A stretch of DNA of 64,000 nucleotides, from positions 42,801,649 through 42,865,648 of the forward strand of contig NC_087068.1 in the NCBI RefSeq assembly GCF_963678635.1. Reading direction: 5' to 3'. Below are positions 1 through 13,182 of this stretch, one piece after another. The notes below the pieces were generated by a model that saw only the letters and a list, made by a program, of their open reading frames with translations, did not search any database and was not told the origin of the DNA. Numbering within the stretch: position 1 is the first letter of the stretch; every line of letters begins with the position of its first letter. Made by a program: the position numbers and the translations under genes. Source of the stretch: Symsagittifera roscoffensis. Taxonomy: Eukaryota > Xenacoelomorpha > Acoela > Convolutidae.

Positions 1-3000
1 CTTCAAATTTTTGGGTATCCGAGTTTTTCAAAAGAAAATAAGGTGTCTTTGCAGTAAAATAGTAAAATACTGCATATTTCAACTCCCTAAAAATGAACCG
101 CAAGGCAAAAGACTTAAGAAGAGTTGGTAAAACAATTTTTTCGATCAAAATTTTCTTTCTTTTTTGAATTAATTCAATATGTTTTGATGATAGAACTTTT
201 GAGTTTTTTGAGATTTTGTAAAAATTTTTTTGCTGTAAGAGATTGCTAACATAACGAGCTCAGTTACAATAAACATTTTGAAGCAACTCTTCCAATAGTT
301 CTATAGCTGAAGATAGAGTCGTTAAAATTGAAAAAATAAGGAATTTGAGGATCCAAATCTAAAAGTTTTTTGACCTCTTTTTAAATCAAAATCAATTTTG
401 TTACGATTGATAGCATTTTTCCAATATTGTACAGAGCTAATTCGCTAGTTTCAAAAAATTTCAAGAATTGAAAAAGCACTCTCTGAAAGCCCACATTAGT
501 AGTGAAAAAGGCCAATTTTGCTGATTTTTGATCCAAAAACGGTTAACAGTGTAAAGTCTAAAAAACCAAAAACAATTGAAAAAAAAACATAAAATGACCA
601 TTTATATATTGTTTCCGGGCAAGATAAGAAACGAGATTCCTATTTGTTTTTACTTCGGATTGATTATATTATTCCTGATTGAACATTAAGTGCTTTGTTG
701 TTGGTTAGCCACCCTCCCTTGAGTGGTGTTTGAGTATTTAAGCACGTTAATGATAACTTAGCCGTTGACCGAAAGCGGCAAATTGATTGAAGTGCTCCAG
801 ACACAACAAAGATCATCAGGATCAACATCAAAAACCACTCTCGTGTATCCTAACAACAATTAAAGTATCGTTCCGGTACTATTGCAAAAATAATTAGGTG
901 GGGGCACACAGCTGGACCAGTCCAATTGTAGTCTCCTTGGAATGCGAATATTGGAGTTAAGGGTTTTAGTTCGGATATTATAGTGTAAAGGAGGATTTAA
1001 TATTAAGAAATTGACTAATGATAGAATATAACCCTTGTAATAAATTTCATCTTTGCCGTATTAATCCCGGCAGTCAAAACTTTTCATAAGAAAAAACAAT
1101 TTTCAACCACACAAACACCTTCAAATTTTTGGGTAACCCAAATTTTCAAAAGAAAATAAGGTGTCTTCGCAGTAAAATACTGCATATTTCAACTCCCTAA
1201 AAAATGAACCGCAAGGCGAAAGATTTAAGAAGAGTTGGTAAAACAATTTTTTCCATCAAAATTTTCTTTCTTTTTTGAAATAATTCAATATGTTTTGATG
1301 ATAGAACTTTTGAGTTTTTTGAGATTTTGTAAAAATTGTTTGCTGTAAGAGATTGCTAACATAACGAGCTCAGTTACAATAAACATTTTGAAGCAACTCT
1401 TCCATTAGTTCTATGCTGAAGATAGAGTCGTTAAAATTGAAAAAATAAGGAATTTGAGGATCCAAATCTAAAAGTTTTTTGACCTCTTTTTAAATCAAAA
1501 TCAATTTTGTTACGGTTGATAGCATTTTTCCAATATTGTACAGAGCTAATTCGCTAGTTTCAAAAAATTTCAAGAATTGAAAAAGCACTCTCTGAAAGCC
1601 CACATTAGTAGTGAAAAAGGCCAATTTTGCTGATTTTTGATCCAAAAACGGTTAACAGTGTAAAGTCTAAAAAACCAAAAACAATTAAAAAAAAACATAA
1701 AATGACCATTTATATATTGTTTCCGGGCAAGATAAGAAACGAGATTCCTATTTGTTTTTACTTCGGATTGATTATGTTATTCCTGACTGAACATTAAGTG
1801 CTTTGTTGTTGGTTAGCTACCCTCCCTTGAGCGGTGTTTGAGTATTCAAGCACGTTAATGATAACTTAGCCGTTGACCGGAGGGTACAGCGGCAAGTTGA
1901 GTGAAGTGCTCCAGACACAACTAAGATCATCAGGATCAACATCAAAAGCCACTCTCGGGTATCGTAACAACAATTATAGTATCGTTCCGGTACTATTGCA
2001 AAAATAATTAGGTGGGGGGCACACAGCTGGACCAGTCCAATTGTAGCCTCCTTGGAATGCGAATATTGGAGTTAAGGGTTTCAGTTCGGATATTATAGTG
2101 TAAAGGAGGATTTAGTATTAAGAAATTGACTAATGATAGAATATAACCCTTGTAATAAATTTCATCTTTGCCGTATTAATCCCGGCAGTCAAAATTTTTC
2201 ATAAGAAAAAACAATTTTCAACCACACAAACACCTTCAAATTTTTGGGTAACCGAAATTTTCAAAAGAAAATAAGGTGTCTTCGCAGTTAAATAGTAAAA
2301 TACTGCATATTTCAACTCCCTAAAAAATGAACCGCAAGGCGAAAGACTTAAGAAGAGTTGGTAAAACAATTTTTTCCATCAAAATTTTCTTTCTTTTTTG
2401 AATTAATTCAATATGTTTTGATGATAGAACTTTTGAGTTTTTTGAGATTTTGTAAAAATAGTTTGCTGTAAGAGATTGCTAACATAACGAGCTCAGTTAC
2501 AATAAACATTTTGAAGCAACTCTTTCAATACTTCTATAGCTGAAGATAGAGTCGTTAAAATTGAAAAAATAAGGAATTTGAGGATCCAAATCTAAAAGTT
2601 TTTTGACCTCTTTTTAAATCAAAATCAATTTTGTTACGGTTGACAGAATTTTTCCAATATTGTACAGAGCTAATTCGCTAGTTTCAAAAAATTTCAAGAA
2701 TTGAAAAAGCACTCTCTGAAAGCCCACATTAGTAGTGAAAAAGGCCAATTTTGCTGATTTTTGATCCAAAAACGGTTAACAGTGTAAAGTCTAAAAAACC
2801 AAAAACAATTAAAAAAAACATAAAATGACCATTTATATATTGTTTCCGGGCAAGATAAGAAACGAGATTCCTATTTGTTTTTACTTCGGATTGATTATGT
2901 TATTCCTGATTGAACATTAAGTGCTTTGTTGTTGGTTAGCTACCCTCCCTTGAGTGGTGTTTAAGTATTTAAGCACGTTAATGATAACTTAGCCGTTGAC

Positions 3001-6000
3001 CGAAAGCGGCAAGTTGATTGAAGTGCTCCAGACACAACAAAGATCATCAGGATCAACATCAAAAACCACTCTCGGGTATCCTAACAACAATTAAAGTATC
3101 GTTCCGGTACTATTGCAAAAATAATTAGGTGGGGGCACACAGCTGGACCAGTCCAATTGTAGTCTCCTTGAATGCGAATATTGGAGTTAAGGGTTTTAGT
3201 TCGGATATTATAGTGTAAAGGAGGATTTAATATTAAGAAATTGACTAATGATAGAATATAACCCTTGTAATAAATTTCATCTTTGCCGTATTAATCCCGG
3301 CAGTCAAAACTTTTCATAAGAAAAAACAATTTTCAACCACACAAACACCTTCAAATTTTTGGGTAACCGAAATTTTCAAAAGAAAATAAGGTGTCTTCGC
3401 AGTAAAATACTGCATATTTCAACTCCCTAAAAAATGAACCGCAAGGCGAAAGATTTAAGAAGAGTTGGTAAAACAATTTTTTCCATCAAAATTTTCTTTC
3501 TTTTTTGAATTAATTCAATATGTTTTGATGATAGAACTTTTGAGTTTTTTGAGATTTTGTAAAAATTGTTTGCTGTAAGAGATTGCTAACATAACGAGCT
3601 CAGTTACAATAAACATTTTGAAGCAACTCTTCCAATAGTTCTATAGCTGAAGATAGAGTCGTTAAAATTGAAAAAATAAGGAATTTGAGGATCCAAATCT
3701 AAAAGTTTTTTGACCTCTTTTTAAATTAAAATCAATTTTGTTACGGTTGATAGCATTTTTCCAATATTGTACAGAGCTAATTCGCTAGTTTCAAAAAATT
3801 TCAAGAATTGAAAAAGCACTCTCTGAAAGCCCACATTAGTAGTGAAAAAGGCCAATTTTTCTGATTTTTGATCCAAAAACGGTTAACAGTGTAAAGTCTA
3901 AAAAACCAAAAACAATTAAAAAAAAACATAAAATGACCATTTATATATTGTTTCCGGGCAAGATAAGAAACGAGATTCCTATTTGTTTTTACTTCGGATT
4001 GATTATGTTATTCCTGATTGAACATTAAGTGCTTTGTTGTTGGTTAGCTACCCTCCCTTGAGCGGTGTTCGAGTATTCAAGCACGTTAATGATAACTTAG
4101 CCGTTGACCGGAGGGTACAGCGGCAAGTTGAGTGAAGTGCTCCAGACACAACAAAGATCATCAGGATCAACATCAAAAGCCACTCTCGGGTATCGTAACA
4201 ACAATTATAGTATCGTTCCGGTACTATTGCAAAAATAATTAGGTGGGGGGCACACAGCTGGACCAGTCCAATTGTAGCCTCCTTGGAATGCGAATATTGG
4301 AGTTAAGGGTTTCAGTTCGGATATTATAGTGTAAAGGAGGATTTAGTATTAAGAAATTGACTAATGATAGAATATAACCCTTGTAATAAATTTCATCTTT
4401 GCCGTATTAATCCCGGCAGTCAAAACTTTTCATAAGAAAAAACAATTTTCAACCACACAAACACCTTCAAATTTTTGGGTAACCGAAATTTTCAAAAGAA
4501 AATAAGGTGTCTTCGCAGTGAAATAGTAAAATACTGCATATTTCAACTCCCTAAAAAATGAACCGCAAGGCGAAAGACTTAAGAAGAGTTGGTAAAACAA
4601 TTTTTTCCATCAAAATTTTCCTTCTTTTTTAAATTAATTCAATATGTTTTGATGATAGAACTTTTGAGTTTTTTGAGATTTTGTAAAAATTGTTTGCTGT
4701 AAGAGATTGCTAACATAACGAGCTCAGTTACAATAAACATTTTGAAGCAACTCTTCCAATAGTTCTATAGCTGAAGATAGAGTCGTTAAAATTGAAAAAA
4801 TAAGGAATTTGAGGATCCAAATCTAAAAGTTTTTTGACGTCTTTTTAAATCAAAATCAATTTTGTTACGGTTGATAGCATTTTTCCAATATTGTACAGAG
4901 CTAATTCGCTAGTTTCAAAAAATTTCAAGAATTGAAAAAGCACTCTCTGAAAGCCCACATTAGTAGTGAAAAAGGCCAATTTTGCTGATTTTTGATCCAA
5001 AAACGGTTAACAGTGTAAAGTCTAAAAAACCAAAAACAATTTAAAAAAAAACATAAAATGACCATTTATATATTGTTTCCGGGCAAAATAAGAAACGAGA
5101 TTCCTATTTGTTTTTACTTCGGATTGATTATGTTATTCCTGATTGAACATTAAGTGCTTTGTTGTTGGTTAGCTACCCTCCCTTGAGTGGTGTTTGAGTA
5201 TTTAAGCACGTTAATGATAACTTAGCCGTTGACCGGAGGGTACAGCGGCAAGTTGAGTGAAGTGCTCCAGACACATTAAAGATCATCAGGATCAACATCA
5301 AAAGCCACTCTCGGGTATCGTAACAACGATTATAGTATCGTTCCGGTACTATTGCAAAAATAATTAGGTGGGGGGCACACAGCTGGACCAGTCCAATTGT
5401 AGCCTCCTTGGAATGCGAATATTGGAGTTAAGGGTTTCAGTTCGGATATTATAGTGTAAAGGAGGATTTAGTATTAAGAAATTGACTAATGATAGAATAT
5501 AACCCTTGTAATAAATTTCATCTTTACCGTATTAATCCCGGCAGTCAAAACTTTTCATAAGAAAAAACAATTTTCAACCACACAAACACCTTCAAATTTT
5601 TGGGTAACCGAAATTTTCAAAAGAAAATAAGGTGTCTTCGCAGTGAAATAGTAAAATACTGCATATTTCAACTCCCTAAAAAATGAACCGCAAGGCGAAA
5701 GACTTAAGAAGAGTTGGTAAAACAATTTTTTTGATCAAAATTTTCTTTCTTTTTTGAATTAATTCAATATGTTTTGATGATAGAACTTTTGAGTTTTTTG
5801 AGATTTTGTAAAAATTGTTTGCTGTAAGAGATTGCTATTATAACGAGCTCAGTTACAATAAACATTTTGAAGCAACTCTTCCAATAGTTCTACAGCTGAA
5901 GATAGAGTCGTTAAAATTGAAAAAATAAGGAATTTGAGGATCCAAATCTAAAAGTTTTTTGACCTCTTTTTAAATCAAAATCAATTTTGTTACGGTTGAT

Positions 6001-7443
6001 AGCATTTTTCCAATATTGTACAGAGCTATTTCGCTAGTTTCAAAAAACTTCAAGAATTGCAAAAGCACTCTCTGAAAGCCCACATTAGTAGTGAAAAAGG
6101 CCAATTTTGCTGATTTTTGATCCAAAAACGGTTAACAGTGTAAAGTCTAAAAAACCAAAAACAATTTTAAAAAAACATAAAATGACCATTTATATATTGT
6201 TTCCGGGCAAGATAAGAAACGAATTTCCTATTTGTTTTTACTTCGGATTGATTATGTTTTTCCTGATTGAACATTAAGTGCTTTGTTGTTGGTTAGCTAC
6301 CCTCCCTTGAGTGGTGTTTGAGTATTTAAGCACGTTAATGATAGCTTAGCCGTTGACCGGAGGGTACAGCGGCAAGTTGAGTGTGAAGTGCTCCAGACAC
6401 AACAAAGATCATCAGGATCAACATCAAAAGCCACTCTCACTCTCGGGTATCGTAACAACAATTATAGTATCGTTCGGGTACTATTGTAAAAATAATTAGG
6501 TTGGGGGGAGGCACACAGCTGGACCAGTGCAATTGTAGCCTCCTTGGAATGCGAATATTAGAGTTAAGGGTTTTAATCGGATATTAAAGTGTAGAGGGGG
6601 ATTTAGTATTAAGAAATTGACTAATAATAGAATATAACCCTTGTAATAAATTTCATCTTTGCCGTATTAATCCCGGCAGTCAAAACTTTTCATAAGAAAA
6701 AACAATTTTCAACCACACAAACACCTTCAAATTTTTGGGTAACCGAAATTTTCAAAAGAAAATAAGGTGTCTTCGCAGTGAAATAGTAAAATACTGCTTA
6801 TTTCAACTCCCTAAAAAATGAACCGCAAGGCGAAAGACTTAAGAAGAGTTGGTAAAACAATTTTTTCCATCAAAATTTTCTTTCTTTTTTGAATTAATTC
6901 AATATGTTTTGATGATAGAACTTTTGAGTTTTTTGAGATTTTGTAAAATTGTTTGCTGTATGAGATTGCTAACATAACGAGCTCAGTTACAATAAACATT
7001 TTGAAGCAACTCTTCCAATAGTTCTATAGCTGAAGATAGAGTCGTTAAAATTGAAAAAATAAGGAATTTGAGGATCCAAATCTAAAAGTTTTTTGACCTC
7101 TTTTTAAATCAAAATCAAATTTGTTACGGTTGATAGCATTTTTCCAATATTGTACAGAGCTAATTCGCTAGTTTCAAAAAATTTCAAGAATTGAAAAAAG
7201 CACTCTCTGAAAGCCCACATTAGTAGTGAAAAAGGCCAATTTTGCAGATTTTTGATCCAAAAACGGTTAACAGTGTAAAGTCTAAAAAACCAAAAAACAA
7301 TTAAAAAAAAACATAAAATGACCATTTATATATTGTTTCCGGGCAAGATAAGAAACGAGATTCCTATTTGTTTTTACTTCGGATTGATTATGTTATTCCT
7401 GATTGAACATTAAGTGCTTTGTTGTTGGTTAGCTACCCTCCCT
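1..7443. repeat. Satellite array block A, ~1.11 kb units in dimeric order
   Basis: Tandem units seen directly. The motif TTGAG(T/C)GGTG recurs at 719, 1827, 2950, 4058, 5183, 6307 and 7443, giving spacings of 1,108 to 1,136 bp. Each unit has a conserved core (TATATATTGTTTCCGGGCAA, then the TTGAG motif, then GGACCAGTCC and CCTTGGAATGCG) followed by an A-type variable half (GAACCGCAAGGCGAAAGA, GAGGATCCAAATC, GCACTCTCTGAAAGCC). Odd and even units differ consistently: those at 719 and 2950 read GACCGAAAGCGGCAA, while those at 1827 and 4058 read GACCGGAGGGTACAGCGGCAA with TTGAGCGGTG. The first four units are therefore a dimeric higher-order repeat of about 2,231 bp; later units are mosaic. Copies differ by scattered substitutions only. 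The short reading frames here are not preserved between units and I treat the array as non-coding. Confidence 0.95.
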
Positions 7444-10400
7444 TGAGCGGTGTTTGAGTATTCAAGCACGTTAATGATAACTTAGCCGTTGACAGGAGGG
7501 TACAGCTGCAAGTTGAGTGAAGTGCTCCAGACACAACAAAGATCATCAGGATCAACATCAAAAGCCACTCTCGGGTATCGTAACAACAATTATAGTATCG
7601 TTCCGGTACTATTGCAAAAATAATTAGGTGGGGGCACACAGCTGGACCAGTCCAATTGTAGCCTCCTTGGAATGCGAATATTGGAGTTAAGGGTTTTAGT
7701 TCGGATATTATAGTGTAAAGGAAGATTTAGTATTAAGAAATTGACTAATAATAGAATAAAACTCTTGTAATAAGTTTCATCTCTGCCGTATTAATTCCGG
7801 AAGTCAAAACGTTTTATAAGAAAAAGCAATTTTCAACCACACAAACACCTTCAAATTTTTGAATATCCGAATTTTTTTCCAAACGGACAAAAAGTTTAGG
7901 CGGATTGAAACACTCTGAGCAGCTCAAACCCCCTGGTAAAAAAAACGGCGCAGAGAAAACCTCAGGAAGCTTTGAGAAAATATTTTTTCGACCAAATTGT
8001 CCATAGTTTTTTGATTTTTTCAATTTTTTTTCTTTTTGAAGATCGACTTTTTGAGCTTTTTAGTTTTTCGATTTCAAACAATAAAACCTTTCGCATTTTG
8101 CACAAAGAGCTTATGAAAAAACAAGATCAGTTACAGAAAAAAAAATTTCAAAAAGAAAAAACATTTTTCAACCCAACAAACACCATCACATTTTTGGGCA
8201 TCCGAGTTTTTCAAAAGAAAATAAGGTGTCTTCGCAATAAAACACTGCATTTTTCAACTCCATAAAAAATGAACCGCAAGGAGAAAGGCTTAAAAAGAGT
8301 TGGTAAAACAATTTTTTTGATCAAAATTTTCTTTCTTTTTTGAATTGTTTCAATATTTTTTGATGATAGAACTTTTTAGTTTTTTGAGATTTTGTATAAA
8401 ACTTTTGCTGTAAGAGATTGCCAATATAACGAGCTCAGTTCCAATAAATAATTTGAAGCAACTCTTCCAATAGTTCGATAGCTGAAGATAGAGTCGTTAA
8501 AATTGAAAAACTAAGGAATTGGAGGATCCAAATCCAAAACTATTTTGACCACAATTTATATCAAAATCAATGTTGGTACGATTGATAGCATTTTTCCAAT
8601 ATTGTACAGTGCTAATTCGCTAGTTTCAAAAAATTTCAAGAATTGCGAAAACACTCTCTGAAAGCCGACATTAGTAGTAAAAAAGGCCAAATTAGCTAGC
8701 ACTTTAGCTGATTTTTGATCCAAAAACGGTTAACAGTAAAAAGTCTAAAAAAAACCAAAAACAATTAAAAAAACATAAAATGACCATTTATATATTGTTT
8801 CCGGGCAAGATGTGATTCGACTTTCCTACTTGTTTTTATTTCGGATTGATTATGTTTTTCCTGATTGAACATTAAGTGCTTTGTTGTTCGTTAGCTACCC
8901 TACCTTGAGTGGTGTTTGAGTATTTAAGCACGTTAATGATAACTTAGCCGTTGACCGGAGGGTACAGCGGCAAGTTGAGTGAAGTGCTCCAGACACAACA
9001 AAGATTATCAGGATCAACATCAAAAGCCACTCTCGGGTATCGTAACAACAATTATAGTATCGTTCCGGTACTATTGCAAAAATAATTAGGTGGGGGCACA
9101 CAGCTGGACCAGTCCAATGGTAGCCTCCTTGGAATGCGAATATTGGAGTTAAGGGTTTTAGTTCGGATATTATAGTGTAAAGGAAGATTTAGTATTAAGA
9201 AATTGACTAATATTAGAATACAACTCTTGTAATAAGTTTCATCTCTGCCGTATTAATCCCGGAAGTCAAAACGTTTTATAAGAAAAAGCAATTTTCAACC
9301 ACACAAACACCTTCAAATTTTTGAATATCCGAATTTTTTTCCAAACGGACAAAAAGTTTAGGCGGATTGAAACACTCTGAGCAGCTCAAACCCCCTGGTA
9401 AAAAAAACGGCGCAGAGAAAACCTCAGGAAGCTTTGAGAAAATATTTTTTCGACCAAATTGTCCATAGTTTTTTGATTTTTTCAATTTTTTTTCTTTTTG
9501 AAGATCGACTTTTTGAGCTTTTTAGTTTTTCGATTTCAAACAATAAAACCTTTCGCATTTTGCACAAAGAGCTTATGAAAAAAACAAGATCAGTTACAGA
9601 AAAAAACTTTCAACAAGAAAAAACATTTTTCAACCCAACAAACACCTTCACATTTTTGGGCATCCGAGTTTTTCAAAAGAAAATAAGGTGTCTTTGCAAT
9701 AAAACAATGCATTTTTCAACTCCATAAAAAATGAACCGCAAGGAGATAGACTTAAGAAGAGTTGGTAAAACAATTTTTTTGATCAAAATTTTCTTTCTTT
9801 TTTGAATTGTTTCAATATTTTTTGATGATAGAACTTTTTAGTTTTTTGAGATTTTGTATAAAACTTTTGCTGTAAGAGATTGCCAATATAACGAGCTCAG
9901 TTCCAATAAATAATTTGAAGCAACTCTTCCAATAGTTCGATAGCTGAAGATAGAGTCGTTAAAATTGAAAAAATAAGGAATTGGAGGATCCAAATCCAAA
10001 ACTATTTTGACCACAATTTATATCAAAATCAATGTTGGTACGATTGATAGCATTTTTCCAATATTGTACAGTGCTAATTCGCTAGTTTCAAAAAACTTCA
10101 AGAATTGCGAAAACACTCTCTGAAAGCCGACATTAGTAGTAAAAAAGGCCAAATTAGCTAGCACTTTAGCTGATTTTTGATCCAAAAACGGTTAACAGTA
10201 AAAAGTCTAAAAAAAACCTAAAACAATTAAAAAAACATAAAATGACCATTTATATATTGTTTCCGGGCAAGATGTGATTCGACTATCCTACTTGTTTTTA
10301 TTTCGGATTGATTATGTTTTTCCTGATTGAACATTAAGTGCTTTGTTGTTCGTTAGCTACCCTACCTTGAGTGGTGTTTGAGTATTTAAGCACGTTAATG

Positions 10401-11830
10401 ATAACTTAGCCGTTGACCGGAGGGTACAGCGGCAAGTTGAGTGAAGTGCTCCAGACACAACAAAGATCATCAGGATCAACATCAAAAGCCACTCTCGGGT
10501 ATCGTAACAACAATTATAGTATCGTTCCGGTACTATTGCAAAAATAATTAGGTGGGGGCACACAGCTGGACCAGTCCAATTGTAGCCTCCTTGGAATGCG
10601 AATATTGGAGTTAAGGGTTTTAGTTCGGATATTATAGTGTAAAGGAAGATTTAGTATTAAAAAATTGACTAATAATAGAATACAACTCTTGTAATAAGTT
10701 TCATCTCTGCCGTATTAATCCCGGAAGTCAAAACGTTTTATAAGAAAAAGCAATTTTCAACCACACAAACACCTTCAAATTTTTGAATATCCGAATTTTT
10801 TTCCAAACGGACAAAAAGTTCAGGCGGATTGAAACACTCTGAGCAGCTCAAACCCCCTGGTAAAAAAAACGGCGCAGAGAAAACCTCAGGAAGCTTTGAG
10901 AAAATATTTTTTCGACCAAATTGTCCATAGTTTTTTGATTTTTTCAATTTTTTTTCTTTTTGAAGATCGACTTTTTGAGCTTTTTAGTTTTTCGATTTCA
11001 AACAATAAAACCTTTCGCATTTTGCACAAAAAGCTTATGAAAAAAACAAGATCAGTTACAGAAAAAAACTTTCAACAAGAAAAAACATTTTTCAACCCAA
11101 CAAACACCTTCACATTTTTGGGCATCCGAGTTTTTCAAAAGAAAATAAGGTGTCTTTGCAATAAAACAATGCATTTTTCAACTCCATAAAAAATGAACCG
11201 CAAGGAGAAAGACTTAAGAAGAGTTGGTAAAACAATTTTTTTGATCAAAATTTTCTTTCTTTTTTGAATTGTTTCAATATTTTTTGATGATAGAACTTTT
11301 TAGTTTTTTGAGATTTTGTATAAAACTTTTGCTGTAAGAGATTGCCAATATAACGAGCTCAGTTCCAATGAATAATTTGAAGCAACTCTTCCAATAGTTC
11401 TATAGCTGAAGATAGAGTCGTTAAAATTGAAAAAAATAAGGAATTGGAGGATCCAAATCCAAAACTATTTTGACCACAATTTATATTAAAATCAATGTTG
11501 GTACGATTGATAGCATTTTTCCAATATTGTACAGTGCTAATTCGCTAGTTTCAAAAAATTTCAAGAATTGCAAAAACATTCTCTGAAAGCCAACATTAGT
11601 AGTAAAAAAGGCCAACTTAGCTAGCGCTTTTGCTGATTTTTGATCCAAAAACGGTTAACAGTGTAAAGTCTAAAAAAAAACAAAAACAATTAAAAAAACA
11701 TAAAATGACCATTTATATATTGTTTCCGGGCAAGATGTGATTCGATTTTCCTATTTGTTTTTATTTCGGATTGATTATGTTATTCCTGATTGAACATTAA
11801 GTGCTTTGTTGTTGGTTAGCTACCCTACCT
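7443..11830. repeat. Satellite array block B, three chimeric 1,462-bp units
   Basis: Three nearly identical units are anchored at 7443, 8905 and 10367, with the next anchor at 11830 (spacings 1,462, 1,462, 1,463). Each carries the shared core, then a segment of about 340 bp with C-type features (TTTCCAAACGGACAAAAAGT, CACTCTGAGCAGCTCAAACC, CATTTTGCACAAAGAGC), and then the complete A-type variable half. The joint reuses a similar phrase twice per unit, CACCTTCAAATTTTTG and CACCTTCACATTTTTGGG. A B unit thus looks like an A unit into which part of a C unit was introduced by recombination at that phrase, later amplified in tandem. Short open frames recurring in all three copies (for example 97 codons at 7972, 9434 and 10896) follow from the recent copying and are not evidence of a gene. 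Confidence 0.93.
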
Positions 11831-13182
11831 TGAGTGGTGTTTGAGTATTTAAGCACGTTAATGATAATTTAGCCGTTGACCGGAAGGTACAGCGGCAAGC
11901 AGAGGGAAGTGCTCCAGACTCAGCAAAGGTAATCAGGATCAACATCAAAAGCGACTCTCGGTATTGCTACAACATTTTTAGTATCGTTCGGGTAGTAATG
12001 AAAAAATAATTAGGTCGGGGCACACAACTAGACCAGTCCGATTGTATCCTCCTTGGAATGCGATTATTGGAGTTAAGGATTTTAGTTCGGATATTATAGT
12101 GTAACGTAGGGTATAGTGATAATAAATAATGACTAATAGCAGAATATAACCAGTGTAATATATTTCATCTCTCCTGTATTAATCACGGAAGACCCAAAAT
12201 TTTTCACAACAAAAAAGAATTTTCAACCCCACAAATAACTTCAAATTTTTGGGTATCCGAATTTTTTTCCATTCGGACAAAAAGTTTAGGCGCATTGAAA
12301 CACTCTGAGCAGCTCAAACCCCCTGGTAAAAAAAACGGCGCGGAGAAAACCTCAGGAAGCGTTGAGAAAAAGTTTTTTCGACATAATTGTCCATAATTTT
12401 TTGAATTTTTCATTTTTTTTCTTTTTGAAGATCGAATTTTTGAGCTTTTTGGTTTTTTGATTTCAAGCAATAAAACCTTTCGCATTTTGCAAAAAGAGCT
12501 TATCAAAAAATCAAGATCAGTTACAAAAAAACTGAAGCAATTTTTCGAATAGCTCTGTAGCTAAAGATACAGAGGTTCACATCAGAAAAAATTTGGAGGG
12601 TCCAAATCCGATAGATTTTAACAATTGTTTCAATCAATTCCCAACTTGGTCCGGCTTATAGCAAAATGTCAAATTTTCAAAAATCTATTTCGCTCTTTTA
12701 AAAAATGTTGGAGCGCTTTCCACAAGATTTTTGAAAAACTCTGAAATCATCTACGGAAAGTGAAAAAAGGCCAATTTTTGGTAAAATCTCAAAGACTAGT
12801 AAGCCAGTAGGAATAGTTTTTATCACCCTTAGTCGAAGTAAGCCGGTCGGAATAGTTTTTATCACCCTTACTCGCTGATTTTGTGATCCATAACCCCTAT
12901 GATGTGGCCAAAATCTACTAAGAAAATGTGTAAAATTATACAATTATGGTGTGTAATTAAGAAAAAGCCAAAAACTTTTTTACTTCAAACTGAAAAAAAA
13001 GAAATAACAGTGTAAAATCTAAACAAAAAACCTAAAAACAATAAAAAAAAACATAAAATGACCATTTATATATAGTTTCTGGGCAAGATGTGATTCGACT
13101 TTCCTATTTGTTTTTATTTTGGATTGATTATGTTATTCCTGGTTGAATATTAAGTGCTTTGTTGTTGGTTAGCTACCCTTCC
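11830..13182. repeat. Boundary unit between blocks B and C (1,353 bp)
   Basis: This is the first unit whose whole variable half is C-type (GGAGGGTCCAAATCCGATAG, GGAGCGCTTTCCACAAGATT). It is about 37 bp longer than its C neighbours because of an internal tandem duplication with 39-bp spacing: TAAGCC..GGAATAGTTTTTATCACCC starts at 12,800 and again at 12,839. Its core half still resembles block B, so it marks the switch of unit type. Confidence 0.85.
12800..12877. repeat. Local 39-bp tandem duplication inside one satellite unit
   Basis: Two copies of TAAGCC(A/G)GT(A/C)GGAATAG followed by TTTTTATCACCCTTA lie 39 bp apart, starting at 12,800 and 12,839. No other unit in the array has the duplication, so it is private to this unit and explains its greater length. 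Confidence 0.85.
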
